A program made the position numbers and the translations under genes. Positions 35,401-46,100 of a DNA stretch of 64,000 nucleotides are shown piece by piece. This DNA is from Ptychodera flava (taxonomy: Eukaryota; Hemichordata; Enteropneusta; Ptychoderidae): NCBI RefSeq assembly GCF_041260155.1, contig NW_027248372.1:322501-386500 (forward strand), given 5' to 3'. Position 1 is the stretch's first letter; every line of letters begins with the position of its first letter. The notes beneath the pieces are model-generated. The model searched no databases, was not told the DNA's origin, and saw nothing but the letters and a program-made list of their open reading frames with translations.

Positions 35401-38248
35401 GAATATACTTAGACTAGTACATGTACATACTCCTTTTTCATATTTATGTTTCAAATGTTGAAGTAGCTTGTATGGTACATGTGTTTTGTATGATTTTTCC
35501 AGAGCTTTATTTTATGTGACACTCAAATAAACTACATTTCTTTTATACCAACAGCCATCCGATTAATTCTTCCATGGCTGGACTTGCATATTTCTTCTGT
35601 GACAAGAAAGTCAGTTGGACAGTGATAGTCATGGTTTATTTACATTTTCCATCTGATTTATTCAATTATTCATTTCCAGATTTGCTGTACACCCTCCCCT
35701 CCATGAATCACTTCCAAGGTATATTTAGATACCAATTTAGAATGGGGGGAGTTAGTCACAGTTCATTATTTCTCCCTCTGATTTACTGATTGCCAGAGTT
35801 GCCCCACAACCTCCCCTCCCCTCTACTCCCTTACAAGGTGTATTTGCACAATCTATTTAAGGGGTGGCTTATGGTTACAGTGAAATTTACAAATTTTGGC
35901 TTCTCCATCTGGTTGACAGGAAAGTTGGAGATTCAAGCAGTGTGCTGGCAAACAAAGCCAAGACGAGTGTAACTGTACAGACATGATGAGATATTCCAAT
36001 TTAGCCAAGTATTCAGATTGTAAACAGAGGGTAAGTGAACACAGTGTTTGAAGCATAGTCAAAATGATCATTCTGTTTAACTTTTAGTTTCCTGTCGTAA
36101 AAAGTGAACAAGTGCCTTCTGATATGCAACAGCTTGAATTGATGATGTTCATGCAGTTTAGTCTAGACTTATGAAAGGAAACATCAGCTCTGAAATAAAG
36201 TACACTGCTTTCTATATTCAATCTTCAATACATTCCAGTCCACAGAATTGTTCTGGTTTCATCTCTTCAAGCACATGTACTTTGTCATCTGTAAACATTA
36301 ATAGATATGAACAGTTTGTATCATTTCTAATACCTGATATGTAAATCAAGTTAGTCAGCCCCTCAGATTTTACCTGTTTACCCCTATTCACTGTAAACAA
36401 GTCCATCAATCACCATTGATAACAATGAGTGTGAGCCATACCATAGTGATGAGAGGTTGACTCCAATATATGATATTGTCACCTGTTGTCATAAAATTCG
36501 TCTATTTCATTACAACTGTTGAAGAATTATTGTGAGTCTAACCAACAGTGGACATTGCTTTACTCACATCATAGGTGTATAGAGTAAGACAGGCATCAGG
36601 CAAGCTGCCACTCAAATTCTTCCTGCATACAGATGAGATGGAAGTGTTGATGACATCACCGTATGTGATCACATTGGAGGAAGTCAATGGCAGAGAAGAC
36701 TATTTTGTGCAAAGTAAGTCCTGTAAAACAGACACTGACATATTTGATAGTTCCTCCTTGTTATAGGCATGCCTTGAAAAATTATGCTTGCATACCTTAC
36801 CAAACTGATCATTTTCTGAAATTTGGAAAAAATTAGCAATTAGTTAAAAATAGAATTATACTGCTTTGAATAAGACAGACATTATTTTAGTCATATAGTA
36901 TTCTCCATATATTTCAGACACACCGACACCTAGCTTGGATGCCATGATATCAGATGACAGACTAGTAAACAGATCAGAGTACCTGGATCCTAACACAGCT
37001 AAAATTATCATGCAGGTAAGACAACAATTGCTTTAATTGGATACAAATATGCCAGGACATAAAATAAGATATATTATGTTTTGGTCAACATACACCTGTC
37101 TGGTGTGTGCACAATGACTGGGTAGTAGTTTACCAATTATTGCAAGTCATATCATCCCTACAAGTTCCTCCATATTCATTCTTGGAATCTATAATAGCCA
37201 AATTTTGGATGTCTGTGGTTTTTTTTGCATTTGCACCAAAATGTAATAACAGGCAACTTTACGTGTATCCAACTTCTGTGTTTGTTCCATGGACTAATTG
37301 TTGTCTTAGTATATTACCTCAAAAAACAGCGAAATGTAAAGATTTTTCCAGCAAACCGTTCAAAGTCATGATTAACCATGTCAGATAAAATCAAGATATT
37401 TCCAAGTCATGCATTATGCATCATGTGCAGACCGGTACCTTTAGCCTGGTGTGTTCAACAAAATAGCAATGCAAGCATTACTCCCTGATGTGAACATGAT
37501 ATACCGGTATTAAAAGATTTGAATATGACTGGAGAGAGATTACTGTAATCTGTTTCAATCACTCTCAATTTTCAGAAAATTATCAGCAATCATTATGAGC
37601 ATGTAGTACATGATATAGGATATCAGTTGTATTCACCAGTATATGCTTGGTTCATATTCAACATCAAGCTTGCATCACAGCAACTGCAGCACATGTTTTA
37701 ATCCACATTATAAAAATTGCTGCTTAAAATGATTCAAAACTTCCATTTTCCTCGAAAAACAAAATAAAAGTCTGGATAGGGAGACAATTTGGTAGGCACA
37801 TAATGAAACATGAGATATAGTCATGTGTCATATTCCTCTTTCAACTTGGAATTGTAAACTGTTATCTTTCAGGGGTCAGGTCTATATCACTTTAGAGCCA
37901 AGGTTATCCCAGGCTTCTCATACTGTGAACTTGAAGATGAACTTCAGGTAAGGCAAACAAATCTTATCATTTCTTTTTATGACAAACCAATGTTGAACAA
38001 TTTGATGAAAAAGTTACAGTCTCTGTTACTTAATTATGACAATAAAGATCTTTCTTAGGTTAATTGTTGTTTTGTTCCAGGTGTTCATAGATGGCGCTGT
38101 TCTACCCTATCCACTGCAGATGATAGTCATCGTCTCTGTCAGCATTTTGATCGGTGGATTTCTCTTCGTCATATATCTGTGGTATCTGCATAATCACCAC
38201 ACGCATCGTACAATCAGGATTGGCTCCAGGTGTCAAAAACTTCACTGA
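9289..38248 (+). CDS. CATSPERB: Cation channel sperm-associated auxiliary subunit beta (CatSper-beta), 26 exons
   Basis: CatSper-beta is a single-pass membrane subunit with a large extracellular head. It is part of the extracellular canopy of the CatSper Ca2+ channel of the sperm flagellum. Exons: 9289-9388, 12337-12419, 12973-13044, 14209-14272, 14891-14980, 16022-16171, 16662-16754, 17286-17402, 25993-26113, 27678-27727, 28451-28576, 29267-29449, 29761-29908, 30596-30747, 31186-31325, 31750-31880, 32431-32481, 32949-33251, 33653-33789, 34385-34588, 35099-35209, 35920-36030, 36575-36713, 36918-37015, 37873-37947, 38081-38248. All have GT..AG borders and join in phase, giving about 1,072 residues against about 1,116 in human. 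Family hallmarks recalled from human CATSPERB: VWVSSDGGN, NYRPPSKYGIAIP, DPSKPIPRN, ECNCTD...YSDCKQ, GSGLYHF and VFIDGAVLPYP before the TM helix. Exon 8 carries an apparent frameshift and exon 19 an in-frame TGA, so this copy may be damaged or misassembled. Confidence 0.93.
10071..10149. repeat. 19-bp perfect inverted repeat in CATSPERB intron 1
   Basis: ACGTGTGTACATATGCTTG at 10071-10089 is repeated exactly in reverse complement at 10131-10149, with a 41-base spacer. No target duplication is obvious. It could be a tiny MITE remnant or a hairpin. Confidence 0.7.
11743..12150. mobile_element. TTAA-flanked MITE, 408 bp
   Basis: The ends are GGATGTAC and GTACATCC, each bordered by TTAA (11739-11742 and 12151-12154). 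Inside, a sub-terminal block with GGTCACCGCGCT near 11848 recurs inverted (AGCGCGGTGACC) near 11982. There is no coding capacity. A TTAA target site points to piggyBac- or Kolobok-type mobilisation (family knowledge, not shown by any transposase here). It lies in CATSPERB intron 1. Confidence 0.75.
14395..14735 (+). repeat. dispersed repeat family R2, copy 1
   Basis: About 340 bases here reappear in reverse complement at about 48515-48845, in an intron of the other gene. The match runs through several blocks, such as TAAGCTGTAACTTGTGGCAA and GATTCAATGCAGAAAGTGTA. There is no coding potential and no clear terminal repeats. Class unknown. Confidence 0.75.
15294..15505. mobile_element. hAT-like MITE, 212 bp, 6-bp target duplication
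   Basis: Terminal inverted repeats CAGTGTTTCATC and GATGAAACACTG are bordered by the direct repeat CACCTT (15288-15293 and 15506-15511). The CAGTG end is typical of hAT transposons. The 6-bp duplication is shorter than the usual 8 of hAT, though shorter-target hAT groups are known. A second, decayed copy lies near 59837-60031. Non-coding; it sits in CATSPERB intron 5. Confidence 0.8.
15600..15835 (-). repeat. dispersed repeat family R1, copy 2 (inverted)
   Basis: Reverse-orientation copy: AGAGTTAACACAAGGATGG, GCCATTTTGAAT, CACCAAATTTTGCA and GTTTGAGCAAAATTTAAGT match the copy near 61355-61560 block for block, and match the plus-strand copies when reversed. It directly follows the hAT-like MITE. 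Confidence 0.65.
18233..18400 (+). pseudogene. truncated THAP zinc-finger fragment
   Basis: A 55-codon frame starts with an ATG and reads RCSFGGCDSGKN...VNFFKFPSS, the start of a THAP domain (C-x4-C spacing, then the aromatic-x-FP motif). The second zinc pair and the AVPTIF-type end are missing; the frame stops after a non-matching tail. THAP domains occur in DNA transposases (P element, THAP9) and in host factors. Given the repeat-rich, CpG-rich surroundings in an intron, a transposon remnant is the likelier source. It could also be a first exon of an unrecognised gene, but I see no partner exon. Confidence 0.5.
18425..18935. repeat. degenerate ~85-bp tandem array with octamer motifs
   Basis: About six units, each with a half built on GGGACCGCAATGCAAATC and a half built on an ATTAAAATGCAC-like block, linked by AACACGGAACGT. 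Exact ATGCAAAT octamers stand at 18441, 18529, 18612 and 18812, with near-matches at 18695, 18725 and 18884, so the spacing is about 72-88 bases apart from one interval of 30. The array is CpG-rich, unlike the neighbouring intron. ATGCAAAT is the POU/Oct octamer, but chance conservation within a minisatellite explains it equally well. Confidence 0.75.
18978..19554 (-). repeat. 3' LTR of the Gmr1-like element
   Basis: 577-base direct repeat of 24553-25123. It has TG..CA ends inside a TGTTA/TAACA inverted pair. It contains a TATAAA-like stretch in element sense near its promoter part. A G-rich polypurine tract lies just upstream in element sense (about 19555-19571). Confidence 0.92.
19716..20076 (-). 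mobile_element. RNase H region (fossil element part)
   Basis: The segment around VYIDHNPLVFL and LLRWSLMLQEFNLDIRHIKG is the C-terminal half of a gypsy RNase H. It is followed in element sense by non-coding sequence, the polypurine tract and the 3' LTR. Confidence 0.8.
20077..21279 (-). mobile_element. reverse transcriptase region (fossil element part)
   Basis: Gypsy-type RT with the palm motifs LVPKSD, FDLLKGFWQVPL, FGMKNSPATFQRMI and the YVDDVV catalytic box. The start of the RNase H connection follows. Confidence 0.92.
21324..22466 (-). mobile_element. integrase region (fossil element part)
   Basis: Carries the HHCC zinc-binding N-terminal domain, the D,D-35-E catalytic core (with the usual HPESQGALERFHQTLK block around the Glu) and a GPY/F-type C-terminal module. 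Its position upstream of RT is the unusual feature. Confidence 0.9.
22451..22888 (-). mobile_element. protease C-terminal part and linker (fossil element part)
   Basis: The sequence after the DTGA motif includes a hydrophobic LLLGNDL-type flap/core segment usual in retroelement proteases, then a poorly conserved linker to integrase. Confidence 0.6.
22930..24450 (-). mobile_element. Gag and start of protease region (fossil element part)
   Basis: The Gag part has a coiled, charged N-terminal stretch, a retrotransposon-gag-like helical core and a CCHC zinc knuckle (C-x2-C-x4-H-x4-C). After it comes a serine-rich linker and a DTGA aspartic-protease motif. It belongs to the Gmr1-like element and is not a host gene. 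Confidence 0.85.
24532..24549 (-). other. primer-binding site, tRNA-Pro type
   Basis: The 18 bases read in element sense TGGGGGCTCGTCCGGGAT. This is identical, as I recall it, to the proline-tRNA primer-binding site of gammaretroviruses such as MLV. It lies three bases inside the 5' LTR, the expected place. Confidence 0.85.
24553..25123 (-). repeat. 5' LTR of the Gmr1-like element
   Basis: 571-base copy of the LTR. It begins in element sense at 25123 and ends at 24553. Three bases separate it from the primer-binding site. The bordering ACAC at 25124-25127 matches the one at the other end of the element. Confidence 0.92.
25124..25700. promoter_or_regulatory. CpG-rich promoter-like island in CATSPERB intron 8
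   Basis: Unlike the flanking intron, this stretch is rich in CpG. It holds two exact TCTCGCGAGA palindromes (25187-25196 and 25243-25252), a motif known from CpG-island promoters bound by BANP. It also holds two exact CRE sites TGACGTCA (25231-25238 and 25635-25642). The block from 25124 is partly repeated from about 25217 (ACTAGAC..AAATGA.GTCA), so the motifs come from a local duplication. No transcript or first exon is evident. It may be an intronic or alternative promoter, or the promoter part of an old mobile element. Confidence 0.4.
25399..25513. repeat. two-copy 58-bp tandem repeat
   Basis: The unit AAACAAA.ATCAGTTTCGCC...GCGAATTAGGATCGATTT occurs at 25399-25456 and again from 25457 with two or three differences. 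It is part of the CpG-rich island. Confidence 0.8.
25993..33251 (+). CDS. CATSPERB: CATSPERB exons 9-18: beta-rich extracellular middle
   Basis: These exons encode the middle of the extracellular part. KIWYNEKCN opens the block; exons 12-13 carry FKFPEDF, LYVLGTQVWVSSDGGNLF, a repeat-like blade motif typical of beta-propeller sequences and conserved in the family. Exon 14 was set to start at 30596 because only that acceptor continues the frame (SAG|VSRLVLIS); earlier acceptors lead into stops. Exon 18 (32949-33251) is the longest of this block and includes N-glycosylation sequons such as NNTH, NWT and NFT. All exons here are open and in phase. Confidence 0.88.
26180..26570 (+). repeat. dispersed repeat family R1, copy 3
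   Basis: Parallel to the copy at 55915-56275 over about 370 bases. Shared blocks include GTGAAAGACTTAAA, GATATTTCAAATTCAAAATGG, TTCTTACTC.GAGAGCT.TAAAATGAGCC and a closing GAGGTGCATT block. It lies in CATSPERB intron 9. Confidence 0.7.
26640..27260. other. GC-richer unexplained block in CATSPERB intron 9
   Basis: About 600 bases with clearly higher C content than the rest of the intron, an AATAAA near 26946 and a 104-codon minus-strand frame rich in Arg and His without a recognisable domain. It looks like an inserted element of unknown class. I cannot find its ends. Confidence 0.3.
33653..38248 (+). CDS. CATSPERB: CATSPERB exons 19-26: conserved stalk and C-terminal membrane helix
   Basis: Exon 19 is open except for one TGA between HTW and KTDSRYSV; family similarity continues in the same frame on both sides. 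Exons 20-25 carry the most conserved part: cysteine-rich CPKTSYTVTILCSC, NYRPPSKYG, PSKPIPRN, CAGKQSQDECNCTD, SPYVITLEEVN and GSGLYHFRAKVIPGFSYCEL. Exon 26 encodes VFIDGAVLPYP and then one strongly hydrophobic helix (QMIVIVSVSILIGGFLFVIY) followed by a short His/Arg-rich cytosolic tail ending at TGA 38246-38248. The tail is shorter than in mammals. Confidence 0.9.
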
Positions 38249-38796
38249 TAATTCTTTCAAAATTGGAAAATTTTCTTTTTTTCAAAGAAAAATGGAATAT
38301 TATATACTGTAAAGTCGCTTTGCTTCTATTTCAAGTGACAAGTAAAGATTGAAATGTACTTTGTTCTAAGACATTCTTTCATTTTTAATTGTTTTACAAT
38401 GTCAGTTAATTATCCTGCCCATGCCGTGATTCTGATAAACCTATTGGAAATCATAGACTCTACATGAAATGTTTTCCTGTAGGGTCTATGTGAAAATCAA
38501 CCAAGTATTAAACAGCAGTTGAATTAGCATATTACAGACACATTACCAGGATTGGTACTCTCCTGGAAAGCCCTTGAATTTTACAGCCTTCTGAAAGTCT
38601 TTGAAAAGTCCTTGAAAATGAATTGAGTCCTTAATAATTGATCATCCACCCACAATTTTGAAAAACAACAAGATATATGATTTGTTGTAATATTGTAAAA
38701 ATATCTAAAGTGATATCTTAAAAATGGTATTTTGGACCTCAAAAAGTCCTTGAGTTTTACGCAGCCTTGAGGTAATGTTCCCTAAATTTACTTTTC

Positions 38797-38802
38797 AATA
38801 AA
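38797..38802 (+). terminator. candidate CATSPERB polyadenylation signal
   Basis: The first AATAAA after the stop codon, about 550 bases downstream. Other AATAAA copies near 39330 and 39763 are possible alternatives. Confidence 0.35.
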
Positions 38803-39167
38803 GTGATCAAGACATGTCCAAAAGATTGAAACTCATAATTTGTCATAGACATTGACAAAGTTACAAGTAGATACACTAATATGTAGCTCAAATCTTTTTC
38901 CATAGATTGTAAAGTAAGTCTTTAAGACAGTGGCTTTCCAGTATCAATAACTGTAATTCCTTTTTTGGACTGTAGAGGGCTTTCCTAAATGTTGAAAACC
39001 AATGGTATGAAGTTTTCCCCTTTGTAAGTCTTAAATTTAACACCTGAATTGCTTGAACTGGAATTATACCGGTATGTCTGTACAGTTACAATGGGAGGTA
39101 GGAATGTATGAGTTTACAATATTGCATAGAAAATCAAACAAAGATATTTGTACCATGGGCTTTCTCT

Positions 39168-39303
39168 AAGCCTTTTAGCCATGGCTTAGACTCTCTTGCA
39201 TGGCTGGCTGGCTCAGTGAGCATGGCTTGTTAGAAAGACCGTTGAGGGCGCTTACCTGTATAGCGAACGAAGGGGCTGTGAGAGAGTCTAGCCATGGCTT
39301 AGA
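39168..39303. repeat. small inverted-repeat element (possible MITE)
   Basis: AGCCATGGCTTAGACTCTCT near 39178 and AGAGAGTCTAGCCATGGCTT near 39280 are imperfect inverted copies, enclosing about 80 bases. No target duplication was found. The class is uncertain. Confidence 0.4.
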
Positions 39304-42300
39304 CAAGGAAATGTTGCATCAATGAATGATCAATAAACCCCATATAATAAAAGGTAAAACTTGTTCACACTGGTATATTTTAATTTTGGTCAGATTGAGT
39401 AATTTCTATGTAAAGCTAACACTCTACCTTGTCATCTCTGAGATGAGCATTCTTATGTCATTTTGATGTGCTGTAAATATATGTGAAAATTAGGTGTTAT
39501 TTAAATGATCCAATCATTGATGAAGTTTTCTATTCAAATTGATTTGTTAAATTAGCACTCTGCTTGTATTGTAAAATTATTTGCAAATAACAAATATTAC
39601 AAAATGATGCATGTACACAAAAGATAAAGAAATGGTGATGCAATTCAATATTGTTTTGTACATACCAGTACTTTGTCAGTTCAATAATTTTTTTTTTCAT
39701 CACAGTTGCCTGTAATTGAGTTTTATTCCCCATTTTCATAAAACTGTACATCCATTGTGCTTCAATAAATTTGATCTGTATGTCTAGTTGCAGAATTTAA
39801 TGCAGCATGTGAAAACCATGTTATATATTTTGTACTTACAAGCCCTTATCAGACAGAGCATCAAAAGTCCCTTGGCATACTAGTATATTCTTTAATGATG
39901 TAGGTTTTCGTTTTTGAAAAGACACGACACATGATGGGTAGTATCATTTCACTCAGCCATGTGATCAGGAGTAAGATATTCTGCCTTGAGAACCTTGACT
40001 TTGTGAGTGACCAATCTGACCAATCATATTCGGTAGTAGTTTAGTCCCAGAACAGCGTTTTTTGACCTTCGCCATGGCGATGACAAAAAAAGACTCCAAG
40101 GCCAAAACACTCCGTTTAGATTCTAGGCTCAGTCACTAAGCACAAGTTGGTTTTTAACATACATATGCTGAATAATTTTAAAGAAAATGCCACACACAAA
40201 CTTGATTCGAAAATAATTTTTATTCAGAAAATGTCAAGGTGAATGCAATATTGAGCAGCATTAGATGAGCAAGAATGGTGTATGAATATTTGGACATTTC
40301 ATTCAAGTTCAGCATTATTTTAATTATTCACAGTGACAGTGGATTTCAAATCCACATAAAAACTCAAATCTAAACTCAAAATTGCTGCAGTTCACAAGTA
40401 GAAATATCAATCCATGTGACAAGTAAGCATGAGACTGGAACACCACCTGATAAATAAAAAATCTGTTGTACTTTCTAACTCTCACATTAATCAGTTCCTG
40501 GTAATGAAAAATACACAAATCTAAACCACAAGCTTTGCCTCTGCATGGACGGACTTTGATGTATGTGCAAAAATTTCCAAAACAGTCTGTCTTATTAAGT
40601 GCAGGATGACAAACACAAATTGTCAAATTATATAAACTATTTGAATTTGAAGTGATTTTGTCTGTTGCATATAAAGATTAAGTGCACTGGAAAAAATTCA
40701 ACACTTTCTTACTTTTCAAGGATTTTTTCCAAGCACACAAATCACATTTGCCCATAATTGATAGACATTATTTGGAATATTTTGTAAATATGTTGTCATA
40801 AGCTATAAACTGGGACACTATATTTCAGTTGGTTTTATATTAAATATTTGACCAGGAGAACATACAGAGTATGTATTAACTTTATATCATTTTGTATGTT
40901 TTGTAAACAATTTGAGTATTGGCAAAATTTAATTATTATTGGCAATGGAGTGAGAATAAATTAACCTTTATTTGTTACACTTACTTTAATAATGTCTATT
41001 TCTACACATGCCATGTGACCTTTGGCACTGGGATGTATATTTCACATGGTGCAATGATATGTACAATATTTACACATCTGTACATTTAAATCAACAACTT
41101 CAACTTATGTAAACATTTTGATCCATACAAAATTATATTTTACACTCCTTTACTCTAGCAAACTTACAAATATTTACAACTTGTCCCTCTGCCCAGACCA
41201 ACCATCATAAAACAAGAAAACAACTTATGAAAAGCATTGTGCAAAGAAAGCCTCAAATCAGTCAACTGCATTAGCCATTTTGACTTTGAATGTAAAGAAG
41301 ATGGACGGAAAATTATTGGAGTACTAGCCTACTGGTGTATATACATGTAACCTATTTGATCACTTCACTAGCACCAAACATTGGCACAGTTGTTGAATTT
41401 CTATGACAGAGTCATTATGGAGTATATCGGAGTAAACAGGGATATAAGCTTTATAAAGTCAGAGGTCATAGATCTGGTCTTTGATTGCGAATCGTTTTTC
41501 TCGGAAGTGCAAAATATAATCTTAGCCTCAATGATTTGATGCCCAAGGAAAATTTCTATAATTTGGCAAACTTGTAAAATGTTGGCACTAGATTAAGATA
41601 GTTTCTGTGCTTCATCATTGTTTCTATAATCATGGCATTACATGTAAACACCTATGATTTTACGGTTTAATCATTTATGCTTTGGCACATGAATAGCTCA
41701 CTGTTGGCCTGACTGCTGAAAAACTTGAGGGAAAGACTGTTCTTGACATGATTTCAGTGAAAATCTTCACAAGTGATACTCAAATATGAGAAGCTGAGCC
41801 TCAGAGAATCGCCATTCAGCAAGAATGATTGCATTGATTTTCATGACAAACACAAAGATCTGGAGCAGCTTGGCTCTATTAGGCTTCAGAAAGAATGAAG
41901 TCACTGTAATCTCATAATGTAAATGTCAGTGAAAAATCTGGAAGACATTTGCTTTGTCACCATTGTGGTGATCTGATATGATGTATGTGTTGCGGCAAGG
42001 TGTTCAATAATTCCTTTCGATGTTTCTGAATAGAAAGAGTTCAATTCTGAAGATCAGCCTGTTGACGATAATTGTTGATAATAAGTGAATAATAATTGTG
42101 TTATATTTACAACCAAAATGATACTAACAGTGTTGCAAAATGTTGAAAACATGACAAAATGAAGATACCTCATTGCATTTTTGAACACAGCCCACTGTTC
42201 ATTATGAAACCTGATGATGTTATGAGCATTTCTGCATAATAGGTTTGGCACGGTTGCATATTTCAGATGCAATTTTTGGCCGATGGCTCAAATTAGAACG

Positions 42301-43120
42301 TTTACAAACACATGTATTTGCTTTGCTCCAGTATTTAAAACAAAGCAGTACCAATAAAAAACTGACTCCAAGCATCCAATACAATGCACATCAAATTCAC
42401 AGAGGAAAACCAAAAAAGTGAGATCTGCATCTCAAATGTAAAAATTTACCTCCCTGTTAGTAATCTGACACAAATGATTGGAAGGCACAGTGCACTGACC
42501 ATTACCTTACCTAGAGGCATACACAGGGTCAATATCAGCAATGTTAAACACTGTCAGGTATCCAAGACCACTACAGATGCTCGTATTGTGATTTCGATGA
42601 ATTTGTAAGCTGTGATTAAAGTCAACCCTGCCATGGTAATCACTTGTCTTTGCAGTGTTTGCTTGTCAGTTTACAAACCTTTTCAATCAGCAATGCCAAA
42701 TTACATATGTAAGTCATCATCCAAATGTTGATGAAGCCAAAATGATGCTTAGAGAATTTCTGTATACAATCAAAATAATGTCATCAGCATTTATTATGTT
42801 ACTTGACCTTTTTATGACTGTCACCATCATGGTCAAGATCGAGAGAGGGTGGTTGGACAATGCCTCTGCAAGAACATTGTAGAGTACGTTATCCTAGCTC
42901 AATCTGTGTAACAGAGTGCCAACTGATCTGTAAAATGTGGTTTAATTACTCAAGCACATTGGATATGTTTTTCATTCAAGGAGAAATTCTGCTTGCATCA
43001 CTGAGGGTTTAATCAATGGATGGATGGACTCACGAATGCCTGAATGAAAGACTCATAACTGAGTAACCAATGCCACTGAGGAGCAGCTGGATTCCCTGCT
43101 ATTTCTCAAATGGAATACAC

Positions 43121-46100
43121 TCACTCTGCGGAAGTCAGTTTTCTCACATACGGCATGTAGACTTTCCTGACAGCTTCCTTGTGTCTGGCCATGATATTCT
43201 CTGATCTGCTGTGCAACAGGAAGTGGCTATAATCCCTCCTCTGTTCAGTGCCGGCAAGCGACAGCGTCGGCTCCTGCTGGACGGGTACGCGATCCATGGA
43301 TGCCGTGTGCCCGGCTTTGACCTTGACCACTTTGGCTTTCTGTTTGGGCTGGCCGACGGCGTCGATGGATTGCAGGGCTTGCGGTTTCAGCGAGTAATCG
43401 TGCCAGTCGTGCGCCTTCATCATGTAGTAACGATACTCGGCCTGGAGATCATTCAAACTGGATGGAAGAGAGATGTGGGACAAAATATTGATGAATATGC
43501 TTGTCAAGAGACAGGTGTCATTGCAAATATACAAGAGATGGGCTTTGTTGATAATTACACATCAAATTTGACAAGGTAGTTAAGTAATGGCATTGCTCTA
43601 TTACAATATGATACAGGTACATTTTGAGTTTGGTTGAACCCATTCAGTGCTGTAATTTTCCCACCAAAATTTTTTGTGCTGCAGTTTATCAGGTTTTACG
43701 AATTTTTCAGCAATTATTTGATAATTTTGATCAGATGGGCATAACTTTCCATCGGCTGTAGTTTTTGGTCAAAATTTTGGGGAATCTTACAAAGACGTTG
43801 TCTGGAACTGAAAACAAAGTTTGTGCATTATTTTTAATCAAAGGCAACACGTAATGATTCTGGCACTCAAAGGGTTAATCATCTTAAAAACCACAACTTT
43901 CTACGTAGACTTCAAATTTAAAGTTTGCAATAAATATGAAATAAGATGCTGATGAGAGGGTTGAGGGTTCCTAAGATGTTTGTGTTTAATTGCTTGTTGT
44001 ATGATTCATGATTTGATGACCATAAGCGGTCATGTGATAGTCTTTATCATTCTGGTAGCAATACTTTAAATAATATTTGCAAAAAACTGCACATATTATG
44101 CCAAAGCAGATTTCTTCCTGGAATGTCAAGAAACTTACAAACTTTCCTAAATGTTGAATTACTTGATAAACTGATAACTTTATTTTTCTTCTGCGCAAAC
44201 ATGATGAAGAAAAATTTCACCATTTATAAAGAGTGCTCCTCTGTCAGAATGACATTCATGTACAATGGCAACCAGTTCATTTGATGCAAATCAGATTTGA
44301 TCATTTTTCTCACCTTCTTGCCATCTTCATCTTCTCCTTAGTTTCCTCCGCATCGCTTTCCGTGGATAACCACGGAGTAGACATGTGGATCTGTACAGAG
44401 AGAACACAGTGATTGGACAATCAGAGCCTACAACATGTACCGTATGATACACATCAGTAAGAGTATGCAAAGAAACATCTCAAACATCGCTGTGATGACA
44501 TGAATATAATTCTAAATCCATTGCAATTTAAAGGGACATGGGAAAAGTCTGAGAGTAATTAGATGTCAATTTCCTAAACCTGGGCTGTACATCACAATGA
44601 CTTTCCGACACACATCCAATTTCATTTTAAATTCTAACTTTATCAGCATAGGGAGTTATGGCTGTCATTAACATTTGTTAACATTCACATGTGAATTGGA
44701 TATCCATGTTTATCCTCATCAGAAAGTGAAACTATGAGCTACAGTTTGTATGTCAACTGCACGTACATGTATTGCATCCTTTAAATATGTACCGGTATAT
44801 CATAGGGCCAACTGCATCATAGAACACAGTGGGAATACCGGTAGATCAAACTCCAGTTGAAAATTTCAAAAGGACCGACAAAGTAACACAAATGGCTGTT
44901 GTAATGCAGTTTCAATAACTGTGAAAAACTGAAATACAAATGACCAATGGTGTAACACTAACCCTATTTCTGGCCAACAAAACTGGATTGAGTGAGGGTA
45001 GCTTGACTTGGGAAGACGCCCTCTTGCGGGCACTGGCAGATCTGATCTTGGCACTGGTTACACCCAGGTAGTTGATGTCCACTTTCTTCAACATGGCCTC
45101 TCCCTTCTCACCTAGCACTGCAGCCAACACATGCAGACTACCATTGAGCAGTTTTCTGTGAAAGTGAAAATATTTCATTAATATTATAGAAGCAGTGGGT
45201 GGACTTGATTGGGACGACTAGTGTAAACCAGTGCACGCAGGCCAATTAAGTTTGTACTCGACTGGTTCAGGGATTGTGTGCGAGCATTTATTTGGGGATC
45301 CCTGACTAGCCCGATCGAATTTGGTCTGGAGCAGACAAATACAATATGGCGGCCACTTTGATTGGAGAATCCGCCGGATGACCCCGACCACGTGACAGAA
45401 AAAACTTGTCACGCTCCGGTCAGTTCAACCAGGGCGCCTCAATCAAGTCAACCAAGTAAGACTGAAAGATCCGTCGGTTGAGGGTGCTCTCCATGCCCCA
45501 CCCCCTCACCCCCCCCCCCCACCAACCCCTAAGATGGGGAGAGTAGAGGGCACCCTCGAACAACAGATCTTTTGGTCTAAGATGCATTCCATACGCCAAA
45601 CTATTACAGATTGAGCTGAGGAAAGAATTTAGCTCTTCTACATAAAGTCAAAATATGATTTCTCAGAGGTCAATCTTTAGAGCAGTACTGTATCTGAAAA
45701 AGTGATAATATTCAGATATATTTGTGGAAGGAAACTATCAGAACCATTACCTGTTTACACTTGTATTAGTGAAGAGCAGCAGTATGCCGACTTGTTTGAA
45801 ACCAATGGAGAGCAAGAAGTCCCTGCTGGTGTGATGACCCCAGAGTGTCTTGACCCCGATGTCAGTGACCTTGAGTTGAACTTCCCAGGTATGCTTGGTG
45901 ATGCTCACCTTGATGGGCAAAGAGACAACAGAAAGTAAGATGAGTAACTTTTAGAGCGAAGCCTTTGAGAATAAGATAGCGATCTAAAATTTACATTAGC
46001 ATGTATTTTTCTTGTACACTGGCCTGATCTTACCCCTGACAACATTTTGGCAAAATGAAACACCAGAGATCTGAATTATTTTGTAATATAAAACTGTATG

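Larger units (their letters stand above)
38249..43120. other. intergenic between two convergent genes
   Basis: Contains the 3' untranslated regions of CATSPERB (left) and of the TPR-CHAT gene (right). On the minus strand an AATAAA (plus-strand TTTATT at 42790-42795) lies about 325 bases past the TPR-CHAT stop. No further gene recognised. An imperfect inverted repeat built on AGCCATGGCTTAGACTCTCT lies at about 39168-39303. Confidence 0.55.

Noticed and set aside
43211-43579. 122-codon frame opposite the last TPR-CHAT exon
   Set aside because: Antisense shadow; the minus-strand reading joins in phase with the preceding exons and ends at a stop.
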